Below are positions 18,102-27,398 of a stretch of 64,000 bases of DNA, one piece after another. The DNA lies in contig NZ_QAAA01000005.1 of the NCBI RefSeq assembly GCF_003046545.1, positions 62,001 to 126,000 of the forward strand. The letters run 5' to 3'. Positions within the stretch are counted from its first letter, which is position 1. Each line of letters starts with the position of its first letter. The DNA comes from Rhodovulum imhoffii (GTDB lineage: Bacteria; Pseudomonadota; Alphaproteobacteria; Rhodobacterales; Rhodobacteraceae). Under the pieces are notes generated by a model. The model saw nothing but the letters and a program-made list of their open reading frames with translations, ran no database searches and was not told the origin of the DNA. A program made the translations under genes and the position numbers.

Positions 18102-19553
18102 ATGTCGATGGAGACTTATGTCCAGCCTGTCGGGCCGTTCGATCTTGTGGTTTTCGGCGCTACCGGCGACCTGGCGCAGCGCAAGGTGCTGCCGGCGCTT
18201 TATCGGCGGTTTCGCGCGGGGCAGATTTCCGAAAGCGCACAGATAATTGGGGCCGCGCGCGCGCAAATGGACGCCCCGGCCTTTCGTGCGCAAGTGGCCG
18301 GGGGAATTGCCGCCCATGTCCCGGCGGACCAGCAGGATGCAGACAGCCTTGCGCGGTTTCTGGGCCGGGTTTTTTTCTGCCCGATCGACGCAAGCAGTGA
18401 CCGGGGCTGGAAAGCCCTGGTCACCCGGATTCGTCCGGCGGTGGGGCATGTTTATTATTTCTCTGTCGGGCCGGAGCTGTTCGGCGACCTTGCCAGACAG
18501 CTTTACGCCCACGGCATTGCGGACCCCGCCTGCCGGATCGTGGTGGAAAAGCCTTTCGGCCACGACCTTGCCAGCGCCCGCCAGTTGAACGCGACGCTTG
18601 CCCGGCATTTCGAGGAACGCCAGATCTTCCGTATCGATCACTATCTGGGCAAGGAGACGGTGCAGAATCTGATGGCCGTGCGCTTTGGCAACATGCTGTT
18701 CGAGCCGCTGTGGAAGGCCCAGTACGTGGATCATATCCAGATCACCGTCGCCGAATCCGGCGGTGTCGCCGGGCGTGGGGACTATTATGACCGCGCCGGC
18801 GCGATGCGGGACATGGTACAAAACCACATGATGCAGCTTTTGTGCCTGATCGCGATGGAGCCTCCCCATTGTTTCGATGCCGATGCGCTGCGCGATGAGA
18901 AGCTCAAGGTCATCCGCGCCCTGGAACCGGTACAGCCCGGCGACATCGTGCGGGGGCAATATACCGCCGGTGAGAGGCCGGGATACGCGGAGGATGCGGC
19001 TGTCGGCAACAGCGATACGGAAAGCTTCATCGCGTTGAAAGTGAAGATCTCCAACTGGCGGTGGAAGGGGACGCCATTTTACCTGCGCACGGGCAAACGG
19101 CTGAAGGCCCGCAGTTCCGAAGTCGCGATCACGTTCAGGGATCCGCCGCATTCGATCTTCGGAAAACAGCCCGGGCAGCGGTCGAACGTCCTTGTTATAC
19201 GCCTGCAACCCAATGAAGGCATCAAGCTGAAGGTAACCGTCAAGGAGCCCGGACCCGGTGGAATGCGCCTGGTCGAAGTTCCGCTGGACATGTCTTTTGC
19301 CCGGGCCCTGGGGTCTGCGCACGTTTTGCCGGATGCTTATGAACGGCTCATCATGGACCTTTTGCGCGGCGATCAGACGCTGTTCATGCGGGGCGATGAG
19401 GTCGAGGCCGCCTGGGCCTGGACCGACCCGGTGATCGCGGCATGGCAGGACGGTCCGGCCCCGGACCTCTACGCGCCCGGCTCTGCCGGCCCGGAGGCCG
19501 CGATGGAATTGATGCGCCGTGACCGGCGCCGCTGGCGGGAGATCAAACCATGA
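18102..19553 (+). CDS. zwf: Glucose-6-phosphate 1-dehydrogenase
   Basis: A 483-residue enzyme that oxidises glucose-6-phosphate to 6-phosphogluconolactone with NADP+, feeding the Entner-Doudoroff and pentose phosphate routes. GATGDLA (19-25) is the dinucleotide-binding motif, RIDHYLGKE is the substrate-binding and catalytic motif, and VEKPFGHDL is conserved. Two in-frame ATGs lie at 18102 and 18108; either could be used. It overlaps pgl by four bases, giving a zwf-pgl-pgi operon. Confidence 0.96.
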   Translation: MSMETYVQPVGPFDLVVFGATGDLAQRKVLPALYRRFRAGQISESAQIIGAARAQMDAPAFRAQVAGGIAAHVPADQQDADSLARFLGRVFFCPIDASSDRGWKALVTRIRPAVGHVYYFSVGPELFGDLARQLYAHGIADPACRIVVEKPFGHDLASARQLNATLARHFEERQIFRIDHYLGKETVQNLMAVRFGNMLFEPLWKAQYVDHIQITVAESGGVAGRGDYYDRAGAMRDMVQNHMMQLLCLIAMEPPHCFDADALRDEKLKVIRALEPVQPGDIVRGQYTAGERPGYAEDAAVGNSDTESFIALKVKISNWRWKGTPFYLRTGKRLKARSSEVAITFRDPPHSIFGKQPGQRSNVLVIRLQPNEGIKLKVTVKEPGPGGMRLVEVPLDMSFARALGSAHVLPDAYERLIMDLLRGDQTLFMRGDEVEAAWAWTDPVIAAWQDGPAPDLYAPGSAGPEAAMELMRRDRRRWREIKP

Positions 19554-20215
19554 AGCTGATCGAATACGCAGATTCCGAAATGCTGACGATCAACCTTGCC
19601 AATATCGTGGCGGGGGAGTTGACCACGGCCCTGTCCCATGGGCACTGGGCCAGCCTTGCGGTCCCGGGCGGGCAGACACCGGGGCCGTTTTTCGACGATC
19701 TTTGCGGTGTCACGCTCGATTGGGACAGGGTGCGCATCCTGCCCACCGATGAGCGTCTCGTTCCCCCCGGCGATCCGCGTTCCAACGAAGGGCTTGTGCG
19801 CCGTCGTCTGTTGACAGGCCATGCAGAAAAGGCGTGTTTTATCGGTTTGCGACCGGGGGCGGACGGCATGATGGGGGTCAACGACCGGGTCGCGCGTTAT
19901 CTGCCGCTTTCCGTACTGGTGCTGGGTATGGGGGAGGACGGCCATGTGGCCTCGCTCTTTCCCGGTGCGGACGACCTGGAATTCGCTCTGGCGCCGGAGG
20001 CGCCGCCGGTCGTGGAAACCCGCCCCCCCCGACCGGGACCCGCACGCGTCAGCCTTTCGGGGCCGGTACTGCGCGGGGCGCTTTCGACGCATGTTCTGAT
20101 CCTTGGGCAGAACAAGCGGGAGGCCCTTGTGCGCGCGGATCTTCTTTCCGACCCTTTGCAGGCCCCGGTACTTGCCGTATTGAAAGACGCGACCGTGCAT
20201 TGGGCCAGGGCATAA
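19550..20215 (+). CDS. pgl: 6-Phosphogluconolactonase
   Basis: A 221-residue lactonase that hydrolyses the zwf product. It has the family signatures VPGGQTPGPFFDDL and the conserved ILPTDERLVPPGDPRSNEGLVRRRL, plus VLGMGEDGHVASLFPG. ATG overlaps the zwf stop (ATGA), so expression is coupled; pgi follows within a few bases. Confidence 0.95.
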   Translation: MKLIEYADSEMLTINLANIVAGELTTALSHGHWASLAVPGGQTPGPFFDDLCGVTLDWDRVRILPTDERLVPPGDPRSNEGLVRRRLLTGHAEKACFIGLRPGADGMMGVNDRVARYLPLSVLVLGMGEDGHVASLFPGADDLEFALAPEAPPVVETRPPRPGPARVSLSGPVLRGALSTHVLILGQNKREALVRADLLSDPLQAPVLAVLKDATVHWARA

Positions 20216-20232
20216 ATTTGAAGCGGGATGGT

Positions 20233-21837
20233 TTGAAAGATATATGGAAGGCGCTTGACCGGCACGTGACCGATATGCGGTCTCGTCCGATCCTGGCGCT
20301 TTTCGACGACGCTGACCGTATGGCGGATTTTTCCGCCCGCGCGGGGGATATTCATCTCGATTTTTCGAAAACGAACCTGGATCGGTCCGCGCTTGACCTG
20401 TTGCTCGCCTTGGCAGAGGGCGCGGATGTTGCCGGCCGGCGTGAGGCCATGTTCGCGGGGGAGGCCATAAACATCACCGAGGGGCGCCCGGCGCTGCATG
20501 TCGCGCTGCGGCAGGAAAAGGGGGCGCTGTCCCTTGCGGGACAGGATATATTTCCCGGAATCCGCGAAACCCGCCAACGAATGGCAGGGTTCGCCGATGA
20601 TGTGCGCGGGGGGCGGATTACGGGGCAGGGCGGCCCGGTCACAGATATCGTCAATATCGGGATCGGGGGGTCGGATCTCGGCCCGGCGATGGCCCGCGCA
20701 GCATTGGCCCCCTATGCGGACGGCCCGCGCTGTCATTTTGTTTCCAACATCGACGGGGCACAGATCCATGATACGCTTGCGGGGCTGAACCCGGAAACGA
20801 CGCTTCTGATCCTTGCCTCGAAAACCTTTACCACGCTTGAAACCATGACCAACGCGCGGACCGCTCTGCGTTGGATGGGCGCGCGGGTGGCCGATCCGAT
20901 GGCACAGGTCGTTGCCGTCACCGCCGCACCGGAGCGGGCTGCGCAGTTCGGTATTGCGCCGGCACATGTCTTCCCTTTCGAGGAGTGGGTCGGCGGGCGG
21001 TTTTCCGTCTGGGGGGCGATCGGGCTGAGCCTGATGATCGCGATCGGCCCGCGTCACTTCATGGCCTTTCTTGCCGGTGCGGCGGACATGGACGACCATT
21101 TTTGTACCGCCCCTCTGGCGCGGAACCTGCCGATCCTTCTGGCGCTGACGGGGATTTGGCACGCGCAGGTTTGTGGATATGCCACCCGCGCGGTGTTGCC
21201 ATATGATCAGCGGCTTGCGCGGCTGCCCGCCTATCTTCAGCAGTTGGAGATGGAAAGCAACGGCAAGCGCGTGACGCTGTCCGGTCTGCCGGTGGCGCAG
21301 CCCACGGTTCCGGTCGTCTGGGGAGAGCCGGGGACCAACGGGCAGCATGCGTTCTTTCAGATGCTGCATCAGGGCACGCAGATCGTCCCGTGTGAGTTTC
21401 TTGTTGCCGCGCGCGGCCATGAGCCGGAGCTTGAGGAACATCACAGGCTTTTGGTATCTGCGGCGCTTGCGCAGGCGCGGGCCCTGATGCTGGGGCGGAC
21501 GCTGGATGCCGCCCGTGCGGAAGTCGCGCAGGCAGGCGTTCCCGAGGCGGATCTGAACCGGCAGGCCCGCCACCGGGAGTGTCCGGGCAACCGGCCTTCG
21601 GTGATACTGCTTTATCCACAACTGACCCCTGGGGTTCTTGGTCAGATTATCGCGCTTTATGAACACCGGGTGTTCGTGGAGGCGGCGATCCTGGATATCA
21701 ACCCGTTCGATCAGTGGGGGGTGGAACTTGGCAAGGCGCTGGCACGTGAAATCATGCCGGTTCTGGAAACCGGGGTGGGGGGGGCACAGCTTGATCCCTC
21801 CACCCAGAGGATGATCGGAATCCTTCGCAAGCTTTAG
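20233..21837 (+). CDS. pgi: Glucose-6-phosphate isomerase
   Basis: Interconverts glucose-6-phosphate and fructose-6-phosphate. About 534 residues. IGIGGSDLGP is the phosphate-binding loop, LASKTFTTLETM is signature 1, and GTNGQHAFFQMLHQGT with the late GVELGK carries catalytic residues. There is no ATG; TTG at 20233 (MKDIWKALDRHV) looks most like family starts, but TTG at 20218 is also in frame and possible. Third gene of zwf-pgl-pgi. Confidence 0.93.
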   Translation: MKDIWKALDRHVTDMRSRPILALFDDADRMADFSARAGDIHLDFSKTNLDRSALDLLLALAEGADVAGRREAMFAGEAINITEGRPALHVALRQEKGALSLAGQDIFPGIRETRQRMAGFADDVRGGRITGQGGPVTDIVNIGIGGSDLGPAMARAALAPYADGPRCHFVSNIDGAQIHDTLAGLNPETTLLILASKTFTTLETMTNARTALRWMGARVADPMAQVVAVTAAPERAAQFGIAPAHVFPFEEWVGGRFSVWGAIGLSLMIAIGPRHFMAFLAGAADMDDHFCTAPLARNLPILLALTGIWHAQVCGYATRAVLPYDQRLARLPAYLQQLEMESNGKRVTLSGLPVAQPTVPVVWGEPGTNGQHAFFQMLHQGTQIVPCEFLVAARGHEPELEEHHRLLVSAALAQARALMLGRTLDAARAEVAQAGVPEADLNRQARHRECPGNRPSVILLYPQLTPGVLGQIIALYEHRVFVEAAILDINPFDQWGVELGKALAREIMPVLETGVGGAQLDPSTQRMIGILRKL

Positions 21838-21866
21838 TCGCGCTGGGTATTTTCGGGAAAACGGGC

Positions 21867-21940
21867 TGGAGCGGGTGAAGGGAATCGAACCCTCGTCTTA
21901 AGCTTGGGAAGCTCCTGCTCTACCATTGAGCTACACCCGC
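21867..21940 (-). tRNA. tRNA-Gly(CCC)
   Basis: Minus-strand cloverleaf: acceptor GCGGGTG pairs with CACCCGC, the D arm TAGCTCAATGGTAGAGC and T arm GAGGGTTCGATTCCCTT are standard, and the anticodon loop TTCCCAA gives anticodon CCC. The CCA end is encoded (21869-21867). It stands alone between the convergent pgi and corrinoid-activator genes. Confidence 0.95.
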
Positions 21941-22000
21941 CTGGCACGCATCAGGTAATGAAACCGCCGCGTGGCGTCAAGCGCCAAAAAGCTGTGATTT

Positions 22001-24028
22001 TCACCCGCGCCGCCTGCGTCTGCGTCCGCCCTCTGTATGGGCGGAATTGAAGCTTATCTGTGGCAGTTGCACGTCCCTGGCCAGTTCGGGGAACGGGTCG
22101 CTGGCATGGGGCAGGGCGTTTGCGGCAACGAAATGTTCCTGGAAACGGGGTTCCATGGCCGTTTCCACCTTGGTGATCCCGCGCACGATGGCTTCGATGT
22201 CGCGCCGGGCCATACGGTTGCACAGCGCAATGCGCGCCCCGGTACCTGCCGCGTTCCCGGCAGATGTAACCCTGGCCAGCGGGACATCGGGTATCATGCC
22301 AAGAACCATCGCGTGTTTCGGACTGATATGGGCCCCGAAGGCCCCGGCAAGTACCACCCGATCCACCTTGTCCACGCCCCGTTTGTCCATCAACAGTCGC
22401 GCCCCGGCATACAGGGCCGATTTCGCAAGCTGGATGGCGCGAATATCGCCTTGCGTAACGGCGATGCGCTGGTCTTCCGTTTCAAACAGCACGTAGGAAT
22501 GTGTGCGCCCTTCGGGCCGGCAACGGGGGGTGCCTGTCTGCGCCGCGGACCCGATCAGGCCGGAGCTGTCCACCAGCCCGGCCATGCGCATCTCGGCCAC
22601 GGCCTCGATGATGCCGGAGCCACAGATACCGGTGATGCCGGTCTCGGCCATGGCCTCGGCGAAGCCCGGTTCGTCGGACCACGATTCACATCCGATGACG
22701 CGAAAGCGGGGTTCCTTGGTGATGGGGTCGATTCGCACGCGCTCTATCGCGCCGGGGGCGGCACGCTGGCCGCTGCTGATCTGGGCCCCCTCGAAGGCCG
22801 GGCCGGTCGGGGAGGAACATGCAAGAACACCCTGCCGGTCCCCCAGAAGGATTTCGGCATTGGTGCCGACATCGACGATGAGCACGAGATCTTCCGATGT
22901 CTGGGGCGACTCGCTCAGGGCCACTGCGGCCGCATCCGCCCCCACATGGCCGGCAATACAGGGCAGGATGTAGACACGGGCGGCGGAATTGAGGGCGCTC
23001 AGCCCCAGATGCGCCGCGTCAAGAGACAGGGCGCCGGATACCGTCAGCGCAAAGGGTGCCTGTCCCAGTTCCACCGGGTTCAGCCCCAGAAGAAGATGGT
23101 GCATCACCGGGTTGCAGACCAACGTCGCTTCGACCACTGCGCGGGGGTCGGTGCCGGTCTGGTCGATGATGTCGCGGGCCAATCCGTTCAGGGCCTCGCG
23201 CACGGCGCGGGTCATCTCCCGCGCGCCGCCGGGGTTCATCATCGCGTAGGAAACACGGCTCATCAGGTCTTCGCCGAAACGGATCTGGGGGTTCATTGCT
23301 CCGGTCGAGGCCAGAACCTTCCCCGATGAGAGATCCGTCAGATGTGCCGCGATCGTGGTGGAGCCAAGGTCAATCGCCAGCCCGTAAAGACCGCCATCGT
23401 AAAATCCGGGCCAGATCTCCAGCACGCGCGGGGGCGTGCCTTCGGGCTGATGCAAGGCAAGCGTCACCTGCCAGCCCCCGGTGCGCAGAGCCTCTTGCAG
23501 ACGGGACAGAACGGGTAGGGGGGCTGTCGCGGCGGATACGTTCCATTGGGCCTTCAGCGCGGCGTTGAGTCGCTCCATGTCGCCGCTCGGCTCATGCATG
23601 TCCGGGCGGGCGACCTCTACCATCAGGGCTCGGGTGGCTGGGTCCATCACGATGGGGCGCGCATCCGCGGCCTTGCGGATTACCTGCCTGTGGACCTGGC
23701 TTTCGGGGGGGATGTCGATCACCACATCGCACAGAATCTCGGCTTGGCAGCCCAGACGCCGCCCGGCCTTGAGACCACGTTTTTCGTCGTATCGCTGTTC
23801 GACGGCATTGAAACAGGACAGTGCATCCTCCGCCACGATGACGCCATGCTTGTCGAAGCGGCCGAAGGCCGGTTGCACCTGGCATTTGGAACAGATCCCG
23901 CGCCCGCCGCAGACGCTGTCCAGGTCGACGCCAAGGCTGCGTGCGGCATCCAGAATCCGTGTGCCGCGCGGAACCCGGCCTCGTTTGCCGGACGGGGTAA
24001 AAATCACCAACGGATCAGTCTGTTGCAT
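22001..24028 (-). CDS. RACo/RamA-like corrinoid-activating Fe-S ATPase (DUF4445)
   Basis: A 675-residue protein predicted to reactivate oxidised cob(II)alamin in corrinoid methyltransferases. The N-terminal [2Fe-2S] ferredoxin domain has C40, C46 and C49 in CGGRGICSKC. A linker and an ASKHA ATPase domain follow, with GLAIDLGSTTIAAHL, VDVGTNAEILLG and VVLAGAFGAHISP. RamA-like proteins of this kind are required for the split methionine synthase of Phaeobacter and Dinoroseobacter. The C-terminus ends in GG followed by six Arg and Gly, matching the tail of the methyltransferase at 24943. The lipoprotein gene and its terminator separate it from that operon. Confidence 0.85.
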   Translation of the reverse strand: MQQTDPLVIFTPSGKRGRVPRGTRILDAARSLGVDLDSVCGGRGICSKCQVQPAFGRFDKHGVIVAEDALSCFNAVEQRYDEKRGLKAGRRLGCQAEILCDVVIDIPPESQVHRQVIRKAADARPIVMDPATRALMVEVARPDMHEPSGDMERLNAALKAQWNVSAATAPLPVLSRLQEALRTGGWQVTLALHQPEGTPPRVLEIWPGFYDGGLYGLAIDLGSTTIAAHLTDLSSGKVLASTGAMNPQIRFGEDLMSRVSYAMMNPGGAREMTRAVREALNGLARDIIDQTGTDPRAVVEATLVCNPVMHHLLLGLNPVELGQAPFALTVSGALSLDAAHLGLSALNSAARVYILPCIAGHVGADAAAVALSESPQTSEDLVLIVDVGTNAEILLGDRQGVLACSSPTGPAFEGAQISSGQRAAPGAIERVRIDPITKEPRFRVIGCESWSDEPGFAEAMAETGITGICGSGIIEAVAEMRMAGLVDSSGLIGSAAQTGTPRCRPEGRTHSYVLFETEDQRIAVTQGDIRAIQLAKSALYAGARLLMDKRGVDKVDRVVLAGAFGAHISPKHAMVLGMIPDVPLARVTSAGNAAGTGARIALCNRMARRDIEAIVRGITKVETAMEPRFQEHFVAANALPHASDPFPELARDVQLPQISFNSAHTEGGRRRRRRG

Positions 24029-24077
24029 GGAAACCTCTTGCTGCGCCCGGCGGTGAAGGTAACGCTACACGCGCACA

Positions 24078-24109
24078 AGAAAAACCCCCGCCGGAAAACC
24101 GGCGGGGGT
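24078..24109 (-). terminator. Rho-independent terminator of the lipoprotein gene
   Basis: An 11-bp perfect stem (24084-24094 with 24099-24109) around AAAA. Read on the minus strand it is followed by TTTTTCTT. It ends transcription before the corrinoid-activator gene, which therefore needs its own promoter in 24029-24077. Confidence 0.85.
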
Positions 24110-24127
24110 ATAAAAGCCCGGTTGCGA

Positions 24128-24751
24128 TTAACGACCGACCTGGCTGAACCTTGTGCGCCGGTCTTCGGACGTTGCTCCAAGCCAGCCGGCAATCACTTTC
24201 GATACATGTTCGACGATGCGCTTGCGCTGGGTGATGCCGCGGGATTCCGCCTCAACCGCACGGGCGCCGGTCAGCGCCACGAGGTCTGCCTGGATCATCT
24301 CGGGCTCGGTCAGCGGGTTGCCGCGCGAGTCGAACACCTGTGCCGTGAAGCTGATGTTGTGCACACCGCCCCAGTTCTGACCGTACCGCGCCGCTTTGGT
24401 GAGGGCGTGGAATTCCTTTTGTACGATCACAAGCTTGACCGGCTGACTCCCCCGAAGACCGGCCACGCCCTTTTTGGCGGCCTCGGTCATGATCGTGTCA
24501 ACCTGGGCATGCCGGGTGCTGTTCCCAAGGGGTTCTTCCTGCCAGATGATGTCGTAATTCGGGGTCAGACTGTTTTCTTCCGACGTCGTCAGGCTGTCGG
24601 GAACCTGAACGTCAACGGACGTAAACCGCCAGTTTTTGGATACCGAAGAGCTCACCGATGTATCGTAATTGGTTTGCCAGGATCCTGCGCAACCAGCAAC
24701 AAGTAAAACACCAGCCAAGGCGAAGGCCTTGCTCTTGATAAAGGCCACCAT
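24128..24751 (-). CDS. Lipoprotein of unknown function (DUF6778-like)
   Basis: A 207-residue protein with a signal peptide and lipobox LVAGC; C21 is the lipidated residue, so the mature protein is anchored facing the periplasm. MVAFIKSKAF is the natural signal-peptide start; the frame opens eight codons earlier. The mature part has no motif I recognise beyond similarity, from memory, to a roseobacter family annotated DUF6778. It has its own strong terminator and lies between two corrinoid-related units, probably by chance. Confidence 0.7.
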   Translation of the reverse strand: MVAFIKSKAFALAGVLLVAGCAGSWQTNYDTSVSSSVSKNWRFTSVDVQVPDSLTTSEENSLTPNYDIIWQEEPLGNSTRHAQVDTIMTEAAKKGVAGLRGSQPVKLVIVQKEFHALTKAARYGQNWGGVHNISFTAQVFDSRGNPLTEPEMIQADLVALTGARAVEAESRGITQRKRIVEHVSKVIAGWLGATSEDRRTRFSQVGR

Positions 24752-24942
24752 GTTCTGAGTCTCCCACTCTCTCAATTTCCGTCACACCAAAATCTGATGA
24801 TTGGCGTTCCTCCAAGAATAATTCGTTGTGCCAGCAAAAGCATCAAGTTTTCAAGAATTTTTATCGTTCACACCTGAAATAGGCCCCCGGGCACCATTCA
24901 GGAATGAAAATTCAAGAGTGATACACTTTCAGATTGCGCTTT

Positions 24943-25902
24943 CTAACCTCTGCGACGCCGGCGTCCGCCGCGCCCGCCGCCTGCGGCGCTGGCGGCCCGG
25001 GAGGCCTCCGGAAAGGGTGTTCCCGTCGCAATGGCGTCCAGGATACGGCTGAAGCCGATCCAGCTTCCGCCGTTCGGATCGTGGTTCATCAGCAGGTTCG
25101 CGGCGCGTATGGCTTCCATTTCGACCGGTCGGCAAGGGTTCATGATGGCACTGGTCATGCCGGCACCGATGGCCATTGGCAGGAACGCGGCGTTTATGCC
25201 GTGCCGGTTGGGCAGGCCAAAGCTGACATTGGATGCTCCACAGGTGGTGTTCACGCCCAGTTCTTCACGCAGACGGCGGACAAGGGCAAAGACCTGTTGA
25301 CCGGCGCTGGCCATCGCGCCCACGGGCATGACCAGGGGGTCCACAACGATGTCATGGGCGGGGATTCCGTGATCGGCGGCCCGTTCGACGATCTTTCTGG
25401 CCACGGCAAAGCGCACATCCGGATCTTCGGAAATTCCGGTGTCGTCGTTGGAGATGGCCACCACGGGCACATTGTATTTCTTGACCAGCGGCAGGATCGC
25501 TTCCATGCGATCCTCCTCCCCGGTCACGGAGTTGACCAGCGGGCGCCCCTGTGCGATCCCCAGCCCGGCCTCCAATGCCGCGGGGACAGAGCTGTCGATG
25601 CAAAGCGGCACGTCGGTCAGGTCCTGCACCAGTTCGATCATCCGCCGCATCAGGGGTGGTTCGGTCTCGTTCGGGTTGGGGTTGGAATTGTAGACAACGC
25701 CCGCGTTCACATCCAATACCATCGCCCCGCAGGCAACCTGTTCCAGCGTGTCCTTCTCGACGGTGGAAAAATCCCCGGCTTCAAGTTCCGCCGCCAGTTT
25801 CTTGCGGCCGGTGGGGTTGATGCGCTCGCCGATCACGCAGAACGGTTCGTCAAATCCGATGGTGACGGTCTTGGAGCGGGATTCAAGCACGGTGCGGGTC
25901 AT
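24943..25902 (-). CDS. Methyltetrahydrofolate:corrinoid methyltransferase (pterin-binding)
   Basis: A 319-residue TIM-barrel protein of the pterin-binding (MeTr) family, about the size of a single MetH folate domain. VIGERINPTGRKKL is the family signature, with VLDVNAG and LCIDSS lining the pterin pocket, and DPLVMPVG and TTCGASNVSFGLPNR conserved. It would move a methyl group from methyl-THF to a corrinoid protein. It starts 8 bp after the MTHFR-like gene. The last eleven residues are Gly/Arg-rich (GGRGG plus five Arg, Gly), like the tail of the activator at 22001. TTG at 25914 is an alternative start. Confidence 0.85.
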   Translation of the reverse strand: MTRTVLESRSKTVTIGFDEPFCVIGERINPTGRKKLAAELEAGDFSTVEKDTLEQVACGAMVLDVNAGVVYNSNPNPNETEPPLMRRMIELVQDLTDVPLCIDSSVPAALEAGLGIAQGRPLVNSVTGEEDRMEAILPLVKKYNVPVVAISNDDTGISEDPDVRFAVARKIVERAADHGIPAHDIVVDPLVMPVGAMASAGQQVFALVRRLREELGVNTTCGASNVSFGLPNRHGINAAFLPMAIGAGMTSAIMNPCRPVEMEAIRAANLLMNHDPNGGSWIGFSRILDAIATGTPFPEASRAASAAGGGRGGRRRRRG

Positions 25903-25910
25903 GGGACTCC

Positions 25911-26855
25911 TCAAGGTTGTGTTGCCGGGCGGGCCGCGCCGGTATGGGCCTGAACCCAGCCGGTGCAGGCGACGATACCGCCCAGCGGAAAAAAGTGAAC
26001 ACGTTCGATCCCGAAATCCGGGTGCGCCGCCTTGTACGCCGCCAGCCGGGCGATGAAACCGGTCGGTTCGAACGGCATCACCAGCTTGGATACATCATGG
26101 GCGCGGCGTTGCAGCACCTTCAGCGAGGGGCCTACCCCGCAGGCAATCGCGAATTTTAACAGCGTTTGCAGTCTGGCCGGACCTGCGACGCCAATATGGA
26201 CAGGCAGGCCGATTCCTTCCGCCGCCAAACGTCCGGCCCAGGCGATGACCGGATCGGCGTCAAAGGCAAATTGCGTGACGATGGCCATCTTTGCGTCGGT
26301 TCGTTCGGAAAACGCCTGTTTCCAGTGCAGGGCCTCCATCACCCGCCGGTCGGAACCGTCGGCGTCGATATCGCGGCTGCCCTCCGGGTGCCCGGCGACA
26401 TGGAGACGGGTAAACCCGGCCCGGTCAAAGACCCCGGTTTCCAGCAGCTGCATCGAGCAGTGGAAAGCCCCTTCGGGCCGGGCAACGCCACCGGCCAGTA
26501 CCAGTGCCTGGCGTACACCGGCCTCTCCCTGATAGCGGGCGATCCAGTCTTCCAGCATCGCGGTGTCTGAAATCAGCCGCGCAGGAATGTGGGGCATGGG
26601 TTCAAACCCCTCCGTGCGCAGACGGGTGGCGGTGGCGACCATGTCCCCGATCGGAGTTCCGGCCAGATGCGCAATGTAAACCCGCGTGCCCGCGGGAAGG
26701 ATCTGACGGAAATCCTCTATTTTCGCCGCCGTGCGTGGCATTACCTCGATCGAGTGGCCTTGCAGGAAGGCCTCCGTCTGCGTGGCCTGCCTGGGCACCC
26801 GGTTGTGTTTCGTGAACGGTAAAATTCCCATCCCTGCCTCCCAGACCTTTTTCAT
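25911..26855 (-). CDS. Methylenetetrahydrofolate reductase-like protein
   Basis: A 314-residue protein of the MTHFR fold, divergent from E. coli MetF. SIEVMPRTAAKIEDF starts the barrel, VYIAHLAGTPIGDM and MPHIPARLISD follow, and AIVTQFAFDADPVIAWAGRL with GIGLPVHIGVAGPA matches the conserved QFFFD...PI..GI region of MetF. It should supply methyl-THF for the adjacent methyltransferase. ATG overlaps the stop of the 'virulence factor' gene by four bases, giving a three-gene operon. Confidence 0.8.
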   Translation of the reverse strand: MKKVWEAGMGILPFTKHNRVPRQATQTEAFLQGHSIEVMPRTAAKIEDFRQILPAGTRVYIAHLAGTPIGDMVATATRLRTEGFEPMPHIPARLISDTAMLEDWIARYQGEAGVRQALVLAGGVARPEGAFHCSMQLLETGVFDRAGFTRLHVAGHPEGSRDIDADGSDRRVMEALHWKQAFSERTDAKMAIVTQFAFDADPVIAWAGRLAAEGIGLPVHIGVAGPARLQTLLKFAIACGVGPSLKVLQRRAHDVSKLVMPFEPTGFIARLAAYKAAHPDFGIERVHFFPLGGIVACTGWVQAHTGAARPATQP

Positions 26856-27154
26856 GGGGTGTTCCAGCCGGAAGATTCGATCAGGGCGCGCAGCCGGTCG
26901 GGCGGGTAGATGGCCTCAAGTTTTTTCGCCTCGGCCTCGGCCAGTTCGGCGGCCTCCCCTTCGGCGGTGAACGGTATGGCCTTGCGCCATTCGGCAAGGT
27001 AGGCGCCGCTGTCGCGCGCCCCTGCCTTCATGGCGCAACGATCGATCGCCTGTTCGAAGCGCGGGTCCAGGACGCGCTTGGCCGCGCGCCGCCCCTTGCC
27101 CACGATCACCTGGGCCGGAATGTCCCGCCAGTAAACGATAGTGACCTCAGGCAT
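26852..27154 (-). CDS. Virulence_fact-family small protein
   Basis: A 100-residue protein that begins MPEVTIVYWRDIPAQVIVGKG and includes RRAAKRVLDPRFEQAIDRCAM. It matches the small family named 'virulence factor' (PF13769), which in roseobacters is repeatedly found beside MTHFR-like and MeTr genes. The name reflects an old association, not a shown role. It is the first gene of the methyl-transfer operon and overlaps the MTHFR-like gene by four bases, which suggests a function in one-carbon transfer. No riboswitch is visible upstream. Confidence 0.75.
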   Translation of the reverse strand: MPEVTIVYWRDIPAQVIVGKGRRAAKRVLDPRFEQAIDRCAMKAGARDSGAYLAEWRKAIPFTAEGEAAELAEAEAKKLEAIYPPDRLRALIESSGWNTP

Positions 27155-27398
27155 GACTGATTCCCCTTCTTCCGTACTTCGGTTCTAATCTGGCGGATTG
27201 CCGCAGTTTCGGCCGTTATCGACGGGATGGGCGCAGGTTGCGACCCGTTGAAGGGATAGGCCAGCCCGCATCGCTTTGCCAGCGCGCGGCGGTGGAAAAA
27301 TCTGCAACATCTTCTTGAAGGCGTTGTGCTCCGAGAGGCATTGCACCGGCGGACACGGACAGGTAACTTTGTCGCAACTCGAATTGGAGGGCGATCCG

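Noticed and set aside
27155-27398. Possible cobalamin or SAM riboswitch before the methyl-transfer operon
   Set aside because: No B12-box-like or SAM-type conserved core seen on the minus strand; only a four-base-pair hairpin.
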